Positions 43,801 to 54,011 are shown, counted from the first letter of the stretch. The stretch: DNA of 64,000 bases from Halomonas sp. HL-48 (GCF_001314875.1 NZ_LJZS01000017.1:1-64000), one strand, 5' to 3'. The notes: a model not told the origin generated them from the letters alone. Program-made: numbers and translations.

Positions 43801-45704
43801 GCTTCGCTGAACGTTTCGCGCATGTCCGAAAGGCTTACTTCGGCGCCGCTGTGCTCCAGCTCAAAATCGTGGATCCAGTAGCGCTGTTGGGGCCCATTGA
43901 TATCGTAGGGACGCTCGCCGATAACCCGCAGGCCGAGGTTTTCCATCATCGGCAGCACGTCGGAAAGCGGAATCTGCGTCGCGCGGTGGAACAGCTTCAG
44001 GTTGACCCCACCGCCCTGCTCTTCCAGCGGCCGGTAGAGCGACAGCGAAAGGTCGTCGCCGCTGTCCAGGGTGAGCAGGTGCTGGATATCGAACACCGCC
44101 GTACGCGCGGAAAAGTCCTCGCGGTAGCTGGCCGAAAATGCTTCGCTAAACTGTTCCATCAGGTGGTTGGCGCGCTCTTCGCCGAACCCTTCGATCATCG
44201 CGGCCTGCAGGTCGTCGCGCCAGCTGCGCGCCAGACGGGCGACCTTGCTTTCCAGGCGTTTGAGATCGTATTCACTCGGGGCGTCGCCGTTGAAGCGCAG
44301 AATCAGCTGGATACGCGCCAGCACCGATTCCGACAGGTAGGTATTGAAGTCGCCAAAGCGCGCGTCCAGTTCTTCGCAGAGCATCTGCTGGATGCGCTGA
44401 CGCAGATCGGTGGAAAACACGTCCCGCGGCACAAACACCAGGCAGGAATAGAACTTGCCGCTGACGTCGGCACGAATGAACAGCCGCACCTGACGGCGCT
44501 CGCGGATATTGAGAATGCCCAGCGCGGTACTGGCCAGCGCCTCGGTATTCATCTGGAAGAGATCGTCGCGCGGGTAGACCTCCAGTACCTGCAACAGCTG
44601 CTTGCCGTTATGCCCCTGTGGGTTGAAGCCGGCGATGTCCATCACCGCCTTGAGCTTGCGGCGCAGCAGCGGGATATTGCGCGGCGACTCGTTGTACACC
44701 GTGGCCGTGAACAGCCCGAAGAAACGCCGCTCGCCGATCACATTGCCGTGGTCGTCGTAGCGGTCGACGGTGATGTAGTCCGGATAGGTCGGCCGGTGTA
44801 CCCGCGAGTGATGGGCGCTTTTGGCAAACGACAGCAATTGGGGTACCAGCACGTAAGCGTTGTCTTCGCCGATGCCTTCTTCGGTGCGAATGCGTTCCTG
44901 GTAGCGCGGCTGGTCCAGCCGGAAGACCCCCAGCATACTGTCGGGGTCGCGGGTTAACTCACCGTCTTCCAGCTGGTACTCGTCGTAGCCGAGGAAGGTG
45001 AAGTTATCCTTGAGCAGCCACTCCAGAAAGGCGATCGCTTCCTCGTGGTCGTCGGGATCGATTTGCGGCGGGCAGCTTTTTTCAAGTTCCTGAATGGAGC
45101 TGCGGATCTGCTCGCACATCGCATCGAAGTCGCGCACGGCGGTGCGCACGTCGCGCAGGACATCGTGCAGGTTGTGCTCGATGGTCTCGAGCAGTTCGGG
45201 ATCGGTGTGGCGATCGACCTCGATCACGATCAGCGATTCGCGGGCTTCGGGCGCCTTGGCATCCCGCGGTGAACTTATCGTCTGCAGCTGATGCTCGGCA
45301 TCCCGGCCCACCGCCAGCACGGCATTTTGAATCGCGTGCACCGTCAGGCCGCGACGGTTCAGCTCGATGCGCACCGAGTCTACCAGAAACGGCATGTCTT
45401 CGTGCAGCACCGCCACAAAGGTGTGGGTCGACTGCCAGCCGTGCTCTTCAAAATCGGGGTTGAATACCCGTATCTTGGGGCTGTTAGTGTCGTGGTTCTG
45501 CAGGAACTGCCAGATCGACAGCGTTGCCCCGTAAAGGTCGTCAAGGCGGCGGTCGATGAGGTCTTCAACCGGCACCGTCGCGTAGAAGTGTCGCGCAAAG
45601 GCATCCACGGCCGCAGCACGGGTCGGCTCCAGGCGGTCATGCAGCCGCTCCTGTAGCTGCTTGAGTAAATCCTGCCGACTTTCTTCAATCGCAACGTAAT
45701 GCAT
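40881..45704 (-). CDS. gdhB: NAD-specific glutamate dehydrogenase, large (180-kDa) type
   Basis: Deaminates glutamate to 2-oxoglutarate and ammonia with NAD+, a catabolic enzyme. The 1607-residue product is of the GDH-180 class: a long N-terminal regulatory part with ACT-like repeats (about 1-700), a catalytic core near 790-1200 with RGGKVARGGLRWSDR, VPVGAKGGFVCK (substrate and catalytic lysines) and GIGDMAGDVFGNGMLLS, then a helical C-terminal domain. The start ATG has GAGGTG upstream. The gene is alone between a 157-bp gap and its terminator. Confidence 0.95.
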   Translation of the reverse strand: MHYVAIEESRQDLLKQLQERLHDRLEPTRAAAVDAFARHFYATVPVEDLIDRRLDDLYGATLSIWQFLQNHDTNSPKIRVFNPDFEEHGWQSTHTFVAVLHEDMPFLVDSVRIELNRRGLTVHAIQNAVLAVGRDAEHQLQTISSPRDAKAPEARESLIVIEVDRHTDPELLETIEHNLHDVLRDVRTAVRDFDAMCEQIRSSIQELEKSCPPQIDPDDHEEAIAFLEWLLKDNFTFLGYDEYQLEDGELTRDPDSMLGVFRLDQPRYQERIRTEEGIGEDNAYVLVPQLLSFAKSAHHSRVHRPTYPDYITVDRYDDHGNVIGERRFFGLFTATVYNESPRNIPLLRRKLKAVMDIAGFNPQGHNGKQLLQVLEVYPRDDLFQMNTEALASTALGILNIRERRQVRLFIRADVSGKFYSCLVFVPRDVFSTDLRQRIQQMLCEELDARFGDFNTYLSESVLARIQLILRFNGDAPSEYDLKRLESKVARLARSWRDDLQAAMIEGFGEERANHLMEQFSEAFSASYREDFSARTAVFDIQHLLTLDSGDDLSLSLYRPLEEQGGGVNLKLFHRATQIPLSDVLPMMENLGLRVIGERPYDINGPQQRYWIHDFELEHSGAEVSLSDMRETFSEAFKRIWAGEADNDAFNRLIIGAGLDWREVAMLRGFARYLKQIRFGMSQDYIATTLANYPAITQALVELFQQRFDPSLDDHDTSECVTRIHEHLEAVASLNDDQLLRRFMELILATLRTNYYQQSENGRSKDYIAYKLEPSKVTGMPKPRPVFEIFVCSPRVEGVHLRGGKVARGGLRWSDRFEDFRTEVLGLVKAQQVKNAVIVPVGAKGGFVCKRMPENADRETQQKEGIACYQLFIRALLDVTDNLVAGDVVPPERVVRHDDDDAYLVVAADKGTATFSDIANEISLEYGHWLGDAFASGGANGYDHKKMGITARGAWESVKRHFKNLDLDTQRDEFSVIGIGDMAGDVFGNGMLLSDKIQLVGAFNHLHIFVDPTPDAAATFAERQRLFDLPRSSWDDYDRSLISQGGGIFSRSAKSIAITPEMQAAFGIDDTRLSPNELIRAMLVSKVDLIWNGGIGTYVKGSEETDADVGDKANDALRINGNDLNCRVVGEGGNLGLTQRGRMEAAAKGVRVYTDFIDNAGGVNCSDHEVNIKILIDEVVKRGDMTDKQRNQLLADMTDEVADLVILDNYRQTQALDLSAILSQQGMGPYRRFISELESAGQIDRELEFLPTDDVLKERASQQQGMRLPELSVLISYAKSTLKGDLIASEVPDDPYIHRHLERLFPAVLTERYQPEMYDHRLKREIVATQVANDLVDHMGIVFVRRLMDSTGAGRADIARAYVIARDSFNLPGLWRELETLDNQVPNRVQYAMMLDLMRMIRRATRWFLRQHMGLSTQDTIDYFRPRLSQLQEGIDELLSGEELAAWQQRFEELKQAGVPDALASTVAAAPSLYAGLGIIQAARSTNEKPQRVAEVFFEIGSRLELPWMIQQVTHLEVRDAWQAQARETFRDDIDRQQLALTTSVLKLEAGSRDTQERVAQWLEQHADLHRRWCRLIDEVRGGSEGGFALFAVAIRELVDLAESDRES

Positions 45705-45861
45705 CCATCACCTCAGCTGCCGGGGCCATTACCTGGCCAAAAAACGAAGGACAATAGGCCTTTAGGCCGATATAGGGTCAGCTTACGCTACCCGCTGATA
45801 TCGCCCTAGCCATCTGTCTGGTTACTCATAGCGCATACCACTTTTGCATCATCCCTGACGG

Positions 45862-46965
45862 TTAGCGCCGCGTCAGCCACACCCCACATTCACAATGGTC
45901 GGTAAACGGAAACTGGTCAAACAGCGCAAAACGCACGATGTCATGGGTGTGCGTCAGCTGGGCCAGGTTCTCCGCCAACGTCACCGGGTTGCATGAAATA
46001 TAGACGATATGCGCGTACTCGCTGAGCTGACGGCAACTTTGCTGGTCGAGGCCAGCGCGGGGCGGGTCCACCAGCACCGTTGAAAAGTCATAGGAATCAA
46101 GCCCCATCTCCGCCACGCGGCGACCGGTCTTTTCGCCCTTGAGCGCCTGGGCAAAATCCTCGGCAGACATTCTGGCCACCTGGGCGTTGGTCACGCCGTT
46201 GGCCTCAAGATTGACGTTGGCACTGGCCACCGAGGTGCGCGAGATTTCGGTGGCCAGCACGCGGCGAAAATTCTGCGCCAGCGCGATGGTAAAGTTGCCG
46301 TTACCGCAGTAAAGCTCGACCAGGTCCTCCTGCTGGCGACCCGCTGTGACGTCGCTTGCCCAGCCAAGCATCGCCTGGCAGATGTGCGCATTGGGCTGGG
46401 TAAAGCTGTTTTCGACCTGCTGATAGTGCAGCGTACGGCCCTCCACCTGTAACCGCTCCCAGACGTGGTCACGGGTGAGTACCAGCCGCTGCTTGCGCGA
46501 GCGCCCAATGATCATGATGCCAAGGTCGGCCTCGAGGGCACGTGCTTCGGCCTCCCAGGCGTCGCCCAGCGGTCGGTGGTAGATCAGCGTGACCAGCGCT
46601 TCCCCGGAGAGCGTGGTCAGGAATTCGACCTGAAACAGCCGACGGCGCAGCTCATCGCTGGCCAGAAAGGCGGCACGTAACGCCGGCATCAGCCGGTTGA
46701 TCGTCTCACTGGCCACCGGGAACTGATCCACCCGAATGACCCGCTTATTCTTGGGATCGCCCGGCGTTACCTCGAACATGGCGTAGAACAGATCATCGCC
46801 CTCGTGCCAGATACGAAATTCACAGCGCTGGCGATAATGGCTGGGCGGCGAGGCAAAGACCTCCAGCTCAGGCGTCTCGAAAGACGCAAAAAGACGTTCG
46901 ACATAGGCACGCTTGTCGGCTAGCTGTTCGCCGTAGCGGTCGGGGTCAACAACGGGGATAGCCAA
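45862..46965 (-). CDS. trmA: tRNA (uracil-5-)-methyltransferase
   Basis: Makes m5U54 in tRNA. The 367-residue product begins like TrmA (DRYGEQLADKRAYVERLF), has HYRQRCEFRIWHEG, the SAM site VELYCGNGNFTIAL (about 214-227), DPPRAGLD and the catalytic cysteine in VYISCNPVTLAENL (near 324). It appears to start with TTG, preceded by AAGGAG. No TRAM domain, as expected for TrmA. Confidence 0.95.
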   Translation of the reverse strand: MAIPVVDPDRYGEQLADKRAYVERLFASFETPELEVFASPPSHYRQRCEFRIWHEGDDLFYAMFEVTPGDPKNKRVIRVDQFPVASETINRLMPALRAAFLASDELRRRLFQVEFLTTLSGEALVTLIYHRPLGDAWEAEARALEADLGIMIIGRSRKQRLVLTRDHVWERLQVEGRTLHYQQVENSFTQPNAHICQAMLGWASDVTAGRQQEDLVELYCGNGNFTIALAQNFRRVLATEISRTSVASANVNLEANGVTNAQVARMSAEDFAQALKGEKTGRRVAEMGLDSYDFSTVLVDPPRAGLDQQSCRQLSEYAHIVYISCNPVTLAENLAQLTHTHDIVRFALFDQFPFTDHCECGVWLTRR

Positions 46966-47031
46966 GGCGGCTCCTTTTCATCTTATCCAGGTAAAGGTGA
47001 CATCATCGCATCAATGATGAATAAGCAGAGA

Positions 47032-47847
47032 CTACATGAGGGATAACGGCTGCGCGGGCTGAAACCCATAGCGCGCCAAACCGGCGCTAAGCGCAGTGGC
47101 CGGGGCCGTGGTAAAGCAGCGACCGTCGGACGTACTCGTCATCAGCGCCGCCGCCACCTGCCCCACCCGACGGGCGATGGCATCGCCGGAGTCGACCCAG
47201 TTAAGCGGCACCGGGGCCAGCTCGGCAAGCCATGGTTTCAGAAGTGGAAAATGGGTACAGCCAAGTACGACCGTATCAAGGACCGGGGTGCCCAGCGTCT
47301 GTGATGCATCCGACGGCTGAGCGGCTTCCCAGAGCGGTGCCAGAGCGGCGTGCATGCGCACCGTGTCCGGTGACCGGCCCGCCAGCCAGGCTTCGGCTTC
47401 GCTGACCAAGGGGTCTGCGGCTACCCGGGTGACCACACAGTCGCCGGCAAAGCGGCTGATCAATTCCTGAGTGTAGGGACGACCGACGGTGGCGCGGGTC
47501 GCCAGCAAACCGATATGCCTAGTGCGGCTGAGGGCCGCCGCCGGTTTAATAGCGGGCACGGTACCCACCACGGGAATGCTCAGATGCCAACGCAGGTTTT
47601 CAAGCGCCAGGGTACTGGCGGTATTACACGCCACCACCAGCACGCTGGGCCGACAGGCCGCCACCGCGGCCAGACACACCGCCACGATACGCTCGGCCAG
47701 GGCGGCATCATCACGCAGGCCATACGGCAGCCAGGCGTTGTCACAGGCGTAGCAAAAACCGGCGTGGGGATAGTGCTGGCGTAACGCCGACGCCACCGAA
47801 AGCCCCCCCACACCGGAATCAAAAATCAGCACCGGTCCTTGCTTCAT
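47032..47847 (-). CDS. murI: Glutamate racemase
   Basis: Supplies D-glutamate for peptidoglycan. The 271-residue product has FDSGVGGLSV (9-18), DNAWLPYG, the first catalytic cysteine in VVACNTAST (near 74) and the second in VLGCTHFPLL (near 186). It is on the same strand as trmA, 66 bp upstream of it. Confidence 0.95.
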   Translation of the reverse strand: MKQGPVLIFDSGVGGLSVASALRQHYPHAGFCYACDNAWLPYGLRDDAALAERIVAVCLAAVAACRPSVLVVACNTASTLALENLRWHLSIPVVGTVPAIKPAAALSRTRHIGLLATRATVGRPYTQELISRFAGDCVVTRVAADPLVSEAEAWLAGRSPDTVRMHAALAPLWEAAQPSDASQTLGTPVLDTVVLGCTHFPLLKPWLAELAPVPLNWVDSGDAIARRVGQVAAALMTSTSDGRCFTTAPATALSAGLARYGFQPAQPLSLM

Positions 47848-47979
47848 GCTGCCACGCCACCGCCATTACGCGTTGCTGCCATCACCCCTGTCCTTTTGCC
47901 CGCTCAGCATTATTGAGCAGGTAGTTTAACACGCACGCGGTGACTGATAAGGCGTTGCGGCCGCGGTTACCGACAGCAC

Positions 47980-48525
47980 CTAGACATTGGGGACCTCGGC
48001 GCCGCGCAGTTCGGCATAAAGTTCGGGGTAGGCAAGCTGCAGACGCTCGAGAGATGGCTGAGCGTCCGCCGGCAGCGACTGCTTGAGCGCTTCCATGTCG
48101 GCTTCGCTGAAGTGCTTGTCAATCAGCGGAAACAGCTCTTCACGCTCCTGACGCAGATACGCACGATGTGCCTCCAGGTAGGCTTTCAAGTCGCTGGCGA
48201 AGGTATCCATGGGCAGTACGTTATCCATCAGAATCATGTCGACATCGTTGGATAGCTGCTTTAAACGGGGCTTCAGCTGAAGATACTCCGCCGCCATCTT
48301 TTCGGTTAGCGGCATATGTTCGGGGGCCTCCTCGCGCAGGCGTTCGACGCAAATCTGCTCCAACGGCCCGGCAAAGCTGTCCATGTAGGACAGAATGTAA
48401 TCCACCACCTCGCGCATCAGTTGAAAATTGGGACGCTCGCCCTGAATCAAAGCTTTATGCTTTAGCTGCAGGACGTGCAGCATCCTGGCCATATTGGCAT
48501 GATCTAAACGCAGTTGGTTTAACAT
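47980..48525 (-). CDS. Hemerythrin-like (HHE-fold) protein lacking most metal ligands
   Basis: A 181-residue helical protein that resembles bacterial HHE cation-binding domain proteins over its whole length. His9 (LDHANMARML) and His120 (EAHRAYLRQEREELFP) are kept. The helix-2 site, normally YPDxxHHPxED, reads YMDSFAGPLEQ (48-57), losing both histidines; the helix-3 His position is Tyr81, and the second His of the last helix is Tyr123. A diiron site is therefore unlikely. Ribosome site AGGAG is good and the frame is intact, so the gene is probably functional with another role. Confidence 0.75.
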   Translation of the reverse strand: MLNQLRLDHANMARMLHVLQLKHKALIQGERPNFQLMREVVDYILSYMDSFAGPLEQICVERLREEAPEHMPLTEKMAAEYLQLKPRLKQLSNDVDMILMDNVLPMDTFASDLKAYLEAHRAYLRQEREELFPLIDKHFSEADMEALKQSLPADAQPSLERLQLAYPELYAELRGAEVPNV

Positions 48526-48636
48526 TGAGCCGTCTCCTTTATCGTCTTACGCCAAAGGTAGTCTGAGCGGACACCCTTTACCATACACCTTATGATGACA
48601 GACCCAACCGATGGGCCAGTGTTCAACGGAGCTTCC

Positions 48637-49971
48637 ATGGATCTTTTCAGCCACGCAACCCCTGCCGACGACGCCCCCCTTGCCTACCGCATGCGCCCGC
48701 GTCGGCTGGAAGACTTCGTCGGTCAACAGGCGCTGGTGGGCCCGGACAAACCGCTTCGCCGAATGGCGGAGTCGGGTGTTGTACGCTCGATGATTTTATG
48801 GGGCCCCCCAGGGGTAGGCAAAACCACGTTGGCCGAACTACTGGCCCATGCGTCCCATGCGCATCTGGAACAGCTCAGTGCGGTGATGGCGGGAGTGAAG
48901 GATATTCGCGCGGTCGTCGAACGCGCCCAGCAACTTAGTTCACCGGTCATACTCTTTTTAGATGAGATTCACCGATTGAACAAGAGCCAGCAGGATGCGC
49001 TGCTGCCCCATGTGGAGTCCGGCCTGCTGACCCTGATTGGCGCGACCACCGAAAACCCGTCGTTCGAGGTCAACTCGGCGCTGCTCTCGCGGGCACGGGT
49101 GTATGTACTGAAATCCCTGACCCTGGACGAACTGGTCAGCGTGATGCAACAGGCGCTGGACGACCCGGAACGCGGGCTGGGCAAGCGCAACATCAGGGTG
49201 GAAGCGTCGGTATTGACGGCATTGGCCAAGGCAAGCGCCGGGGATGCCCGCCGCGCGCTGGGGCTGCTGGAAACCGCCTGCGACTTCACCACCCGGGAAG
49301 CCGACGGCGAAAGCCTGCCCGAAAGCGTCCTATCCGATGTCATCGGCCACCAGGCCAGCGCGTTCGACAAGCAGGGCGACGCCTACTACGACCTGCTCTC
49401 GGCAATCCATAAGTCGATCCGCTCGTCACGCCCGGATGCCGCGCTGCTCTATATGGCGCGCTTCATGCAGGGCGGCGGCGACCCGCTCGACGTGGTACGC
49501 CGGCTCAGCGCCATCGCCTCGGAAGACGTGGGCAACGCCGACCCGAGAGCGCTGCCACTGGTAATGGCGGCCTGGGACGCCTATCGGCGACTCGGTGACT
49601 ACGAGGGACAGCGAGCGATTGCCCACGCGGCGATTCATCTGGCGGTGGCACCCAAGAGTAACCGCATCGACCAGGCATGGAACAAGGCAAAGCAGTTTGT
49701 CAGCCAGCAGCCCCAGGTCGAGGTGCCGACCTACCTGCGTAATGCCCCCACCAAGCTGATGGAGCAGTTGGGACACGGCGAGGGCTACCGTTACGCGCAT
49801 AACGAACCCGACGGCTATCCTGCCGGCAGCGCCCACGACTGCTGGCCGGAAGCGCTCCCCAGACAGGCGTTTTATCAACCCAGCGCCTTCGGTCAGGAAA
49901 AGCGTTTCGCCGAGATCATGGCCTGGCGGGATGCCCAAGACAAAGAGGCCGACCAGGCATCGGATACCTGA
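48637..49971 (+). CDS. rarA: Replication-associated recombination protein A
   Basis: AAA+ ATPase (MgsA/RarA) that acts at stalled replication forks. The 444-residue product begins MDLFSHATP, has Walker A GPPGVGKTT, Walker B LFLDEIHRLNKSQQD and sensor motif GATTENPSFEVN, followed by the helical tetramerisation region with the C-terminal LPRQAFYQP. I use the ATG at 48637 with GGAG upstream; the frame is open 15 codons further. It is convergent with lolA, whereas in E. coli both genes point the same way. Confidence 0.95.
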   Translation: MDLFSHATPADDAPLAYRMRPRRLEDFVGQQALVGPDKPLRRMAESGVVRSMILWGPPGVGKTTLAELLAHASHAHLEQLSAVMAGVKDIRAVVERAQQLSSPVILFLDEIHRLNKSQQDALLPHVESGLLTLIGATTENPSFEVNSALLSRARVYVLKSLTLDELVSVMQQALDDPERGLGKRNIRVEASVLTALAKASAGDARRALGLLETACDFTTREADGESLPESVLSDVIGHQASAFDKQGDAYYDLLSAIHKSIRSSRPDAALLYMARFMQGGGDPLDVVRRLSAIASEDVGNADPRALPLVMAAWDAYRRLGDYEGQRAIAHAAIHLAVAPKSNRIDQAWNKAKQFVSQQPQVEVPTYLRNAPTKLMEQLGHGEGYRYAHNEPDGYPAGSAHDCWPEALPRQAFYQPSAFGQEKRFAEIMAWRDAQDKEADQASDT

Positions 49972-50022
49972 TCGGCTTCTGTTAAAGGACGAATATTGCC
50001 TACTAAGTTCTAGCCAGGCAGG

Positions 50023-50679
50023 TTAACGAGCATCTTCACGAATCACGTCCGCCCCATCGGGGGTCTCGAATTCGAAGCGCTCGTCATCGATGTCGACATT
50101 ACGCTCAGCATCGCTGAATACGATCGCCGTACGCTGACCAGTGCTGTCGGTCATCCACAGCTCGGTGAGCATATCGCCGTCGAAGGTCATGCGCAGCTCC
50201 TCAAACAGGGTGTCCGCCCCGGTGGGCACCAGCGTAAAGACGTCATCGCCGCTGTCTTCCTCGTGTTCCACCTCGTAGCTTTCGGTCAGCTCGCTGACGC
50301 GTCCGGAAAGCAGCAGCGCGGGGGTATGGGAGACCCGATCATCCATCGCCTGAACGGTCACCTGCTCCAGGTCGGGGTCGTAGAGGTACACTTCGTCGCC
50401 GTCCGATACCACAGTTTGCGTATAAGGCGCTTCGACTTCCCAACGCAGCATACCGGGCCGCGACAGCCACATTTCACCGCGGGCATCCTGCAGCCGTTCG
50501 CCGCTGCCGTCGAGAATCTGCTGCTCGAAGGACGCCTGGTAGCTCTCCAGCGGGTCGAGCCGCTCGGTCAGGCGTTCGGCGGCGTCGCTGGCCATGGCCA
50601 GCGGCGCCGCGAGTGTCAAGCCCAGCGCGCTGGCCGCCAGCGCTAACGATGAAGGACGTCGTGTTTGCGTATCGCGCAT
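50023..50679 (-). CDS. lolA: Outer-membrane lipoprotein carrier protein LolA
   Basis: Periplasmic chaperone that carries lipoproteins from LolCDE to LolB. The 218-residue product has a signal peptide (cleavage near AMAS, about 30), then the family pattern LESYQASFEQQILDGSGERLQDARGEMWLSRPGMLRWEVEAPYTQTVVSDGDEVYLYDPDLEQV. It is directly downstream of ftsK, as in other gammaproteobacteria. Confidence 0.94.
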   Translation of the reverse strand: MRDTQTRRPSSLALAASALGLTLAAPLAMASDAAERLTERLDPLESYQASFEQQILDGSGERLQDARGEMWLSRPGMLRWEVEAPYTQTVVSDGDEVYLYDPDLEQVTVQAMDDRVSHTPALLLSGRVSELTESYEVEHEEDSGDDVFTLVPTGADTLFEELRMTFDGDMLTELWMTDSTGQRTAIVFSDAERNVDIDDERFEFETPDGADVIREDAR

Positions 50680-50829
50680 GCGATCTCCCTAGGCAACCTT
50701 GCCAAATGAACGTAACGAATAAACCTATCGTGTAATGGGTCGGCATAACCGTCCGTATGCCAATTGAGACGCGAAAATCGTCGCCTGGTTTCACAGGCGA
50801 CGCTATTTCCACGCTTATTGCACGATTGC

Positions 50830-53800
50830 TTACTGACCTGCCGGGGGTGGTGCGAGCACTTCGCGGGCGCCATTGGTGCCCATGGAGGACACCACGCCGG
50901 CGCCTTCCATGGCTTCCACCAGCCTTGCTGCGCGGTTATAGCCGATTTTAAAGCGCCGCTGGACGGCGGAAATCGACGCCTTGCGGGTTTGCGTGACGAA
51001 CTGCACCGCCTCATCGTAAAGCGCATCCTGCTCGGCATCATCGCCATCGACGCCCTCGGCTTCGAGCCCGGCCAGCGCATCCGCGGTCACGCCGCCGGAA
51101 AGAATTTCCTCGATGTACTCCGGCTCGCCGCGCCGCTTCCAGTCATCCACAACGCGGTGCACTTCGTCGTCGTCGACAAAGGCGCCGTGAATACGGTTGG
51201 GCGGCCCCGACCCGGCGGGCAGATACAGCATATCGCCGTGCCCGAGCAGGCTTTCCGCGCCGCCCTGGTCGAGAATCGTGCGCGAATCGATGCGCGACGA
51301 CACCTGGAAGGCCATCCGCGACGGAATATTGGCCTTGATCAAGCCGGTCACCACATCCACCGACGGGCGCTGGGTGGCAAGAATCAGGTGAATCCCCGCC
51401 GCGCGGGCCTTCTGGGCCAGACGCGCGATGAGTTCTTCGACCTTCTTGCCCACAATCATGAACATGTCGGCAAATTCGTCGATCACCACCACAATGTAGG
51501 GCAGCTTCTCAAGTATCGGCGGTGTCTGGTGCATCTCCCAGGGCTGCGGCTCCCATAGCGGATCCGCCACCTGGGCACCAGCGCGCTCGGCCTCGTCCAG
51601 GCGAGCGTTGAAACCGGCGATGTTACGCACCCCCATGGCGGCCATCAGCTTGTAGCGGCGCTCCATTTCGGCCACGCACCAGCGCAGGCTGTTGGCAGCT
51701 TCCTTCATGTCGGTCACCACCGGCGCCAGCAGGTGCGGAATGCCGTCGTAGACGGACAGCTCCAGCATTTTGGGATCGACCATGATCAGCTTCAGCTCGT
51801 CCGGCGTGGCCTTGAGCAGCATCGAGATCAGCATCGCATTGACGCCCACCGACTTGCCCGAGCCGGTGGTGCCGGCCACCAGCAAATGGGGCATCTTGCC
51901 CAGGTTGGCCACCACCGGGCCGCCGCCGATATCCTGGCCAAGGGCCATGGTCAGCGGCGAGGTTTCCTGCTGATAGCGCTCCGAATCGATCACCTCGCGC
52001 AGCCGGATCATCGCCCGATGCGGGTTGGGAATCTCGATGCCCACCGTCGGGCGCCCGGGAATCACCTCGACCACGCGCACGCTCTTGACCATCAGCGAGC
52101 GCGCCAGATCCTTGGCGAGGTTGCTGATCTTGGACACCTTGACGCCCGCAGCAGGCTTGATTTCAAAGCGCGTGATGACGGGCCCTGGCCAGGTATCGAC
52201 CACTTCCGCTTTGACCCCATATTCGCGCAGCCGCACTTCCAGCAGTTCGGCCATGTCCGCCAGCTGCTCATCGGTATAATTGGGCTGATGCGGCTCCGCC
52301 GGCGTCAGCAGGCGCAGGCTGGGCACGTCGCCCTCTGGGTCGGAGATATCCTCGTGCGCCGGGCGCTGGTTTTGCAGGTGTTCCACCGTCCACAGCGCCG
52401 GCCCCCTATCGATTTCCTCTTCCTCGACGGCGTCCGGGCTGAAGGTCGGCTCATGGCGCGCTGGCGTCGGTGTCAGGGCCTCGGGCTCGTCGTCCTCGTC
52501 GTCCCACACCGGCTCAGGCACGACTTCGGGCACCCGCGCCTTGGGCCGCTCAGCGCTCAACGGCGGCGTGGGCGGCGCGACGGTTTCATCGTTGTCAGCA
52601 TCCCCATCGGCAGTGGACAGCGGCGTGGAAGAAGGCGCGTCCGTATCTTCCGCGTGGCGGCGCGAGGCGCGCAACGGCAACGATTCGCTAGACTCAGGCT
52701 CCTCGGCGGAGGCGGGTTTGGCTGCAAAGGGCGACGCGAGCGTCGACTCAGCGGGGTCATCCAGCGGCGTTGAATCCGTTTCGGGCTCGGGCTTGATAAC
52801 GGGCGACGGCGTCGATGCCTCTAGGGCAGAGGCCTTGGCATCCTCAGCGGATGGCGTCGCCGTGGGTTTCTCGGGCTCGAGCGCGCGCGACGTCGGGGTC
52901 GCCTTGAAGGCCGTCGCCGAGGGTGTTGGTGCGGCGGCCGACCAGGGAATCGAGGTATCCGTGACGTCGTCCCGCGCCGCGGGCGCGTCGTCGGCCTTCG
53001 CGTCTGCCCCGGCCAGGGCACTGGTCATGCCGGGCTCGCGGCGCTTGGGCTTGCCGCCGGGCGCTGGGCTAGTGTCTGGCTCACTTGCAGATTGACGTTC
53101 CGGATCAGGTTCGGGTGCGGCCGAACGCCGCGACGGCGTCGGGCGTGCGGCGGCACGCTGCTTGGCCCGCTCGCGGCGTGCCTGGCGCCGCGCTGACCAC
53201 CAGCCACCCAGGCGGCACAGCCGGCGGCCCACTTCGTCGGCCACCTGCAGCCAGGACATGCCGCTGAACAGCGGAAAACCGCTCAGGATCAGCGCCGCGG
53301 CAATCAACCCAACGCCGCCGCTGCTGACCAGCGGGCGCAATGCGCCCACCAGGCCTTCACCCAGAATGCCGCCCGACGCATAGGGCAGCACGCTTTCAGG
53401 ATTATAGAAATGCAGCGCGCCCAGCATGGTGGTGCCGAACATCAGCAGCATCATGCCACCGGCGCGCACCGCCACGGCGATTGGGTCCAGCTCAAAGCGC
53501 ACCTGGCGGGAGCGCACCAGCCACCAGGCCAGATAGCCGACCATACCCGGCCACCAGAGCGCACTGGCCCCGAGCAGCGAATACAGAACGTCAGCCAACC
53601 AGGCGCCCACCGGGCCCATCCAGTTGTCGACCGCGGTTTCCGGCCCCTGGGAGGACCAGCCCGGATCCGAGGGCGAATAACTGAACAGGGCCAGCAATAA
53701 AAATGTACATATCGCCAGCAGGGCCACCACCACGCCATCGCGCGCGGCGCCCTGCAGGCGTAACCCAAACCGACGGGCCTTGTCCTTGGCGGCGTTGACC

Positions 53801-53868
53801 CGTCCTGAAGACCCACTTTGGCGCGTATTACGCTGTGTTCGCTTGTCGACCGCTTTATTCACTTTCAA
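50830..53868 (-). CDS. ftsK: DNA translocase FtsK
   Basis: Septal DNA pump that coordinates chromosome segregation and dimer resolution with division. About 1012 residues: four N-terminal membrane segments (about 40-190), an Ala/Pro/Glu/Ser-rich linker of roughly 300 residues, then the motor with Walker [13 protein letters not shown] and [11 protein letters not shown], and the winged-helix gamma domain near the end ([21 protein letters not shown]) that reads KOPS. The frame is open 56 codons further upstream, but the TTG at 53866-53868 with GGGAGAG before it fits best; a GTG two codons later is an alternative. Confidence 0.94.
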   Translation of the reverse strand: MKVNKAVDKRTQRNTRQSGSSGRVNAAKDKARRFGLRLQGAARDGVVVALLAICTFLLLALFSYSPSDPGWSSQGPETAVDNWMGPVGAWLADVLYSLLGASALWWPGMVGYLAWWLVRSRQVRFELDPIAVAVRAGGMMLLMFGTTMLGALHFYNPESVLPYASGGILGEGLVGALRPLVSSGGVGLIAAALILSGFPLFSGMSWLQVADEVGRRLCRLGGWWSARRQARRERAKQRAAARPTPSRRSAAPEPDPERQSASEPDTSPAPGGKPKRREPGMTSALAGADAKADDAPAARDDVTDTSIPWSAAAPTPSATAFKATPTSRALEPEKPTATPSAEDAKASALEASTPSPVIKPEPETDSTPLDDPAESTLASPFAAKPASAEEPESSESLPLRASRRHAEDTDAPSSTPLSTADGDADNDETVAPPTPPLSAERPKARVPEVVPEPVWDDEDDEPEALTPTPARHEPTFSPDAVEEEEIDRGPALWTVEHLQNQRPAHEDISDPEGDVPSLRLLTPAEPHQPNYTDEQLADMAELLEVRLREYGVKAEVVDTWPGPVITRFEIKPAAGVKVSKISNLAKDLARSLMVKSVRVVEVIPGRPTVGIEIPNPHRAMIRLREVIDSERYQQETSPLTMALGQDIGGGPVVANLGKMPHLLVAGTTGSGKSVGVNAMLISMLLKATPDELKLIMVDPKMLELSVYDGIPHLLAPVVTDMKEAANSLRWCVAEMERRYKLMAAMGVRNIAGFNARLDEAERAGAQVADPLWEPQPWEMHQTPPILEKLPYIVVVIDEFADMFMIVGKKVEELIARLAQKARAAGIHLILATQRPSVDVVTGLIKANIPSRMAFQVSSRIDSRTILDQGGAESLLGHGDMLYLPAGSGPPNRIHGAFVDDDEVHRVVDDWKRRGEPEYIEEILSGGVTADALAGLEAEGVDGDDAEQDALYDEAVQFVTQTRKASISAVQRRFKIGYNRAARLVEAMEGAGVVSSMGTNGAREVLAPPPAGQ

Positions 53869-54011
53869 GCGACTCTCCCTTTTGCACCCGATGGCGTCGT
53901 TAATCCACTTGCGAGTTTGCATCATACCGAGCATCCTGCTGCCGTCACAGGGGCCACTCGACTCGCCCTTGTTACCGTCACTGTTACCGTCGCGACTGAC
54001 CGGAGCGCTCC

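Noticed and set aside
42204..44957. Two long plus-strand open frames (about 428 and 476 codons) opposite the glutamate dehydrogenase gene
   Set aside because: They are antisense shadows of a very GC-rich, strongly biased gene; their products show no domain and the opposite strand is an unmistakable conserved enzyme.
52440..53120. Low-complexity Ala/Pro/Glu-rich stretch in ftsK as a possible separate repeat protein
   Set aside because: It is the normal, variable FtsK linker between the membrane and motor domains.
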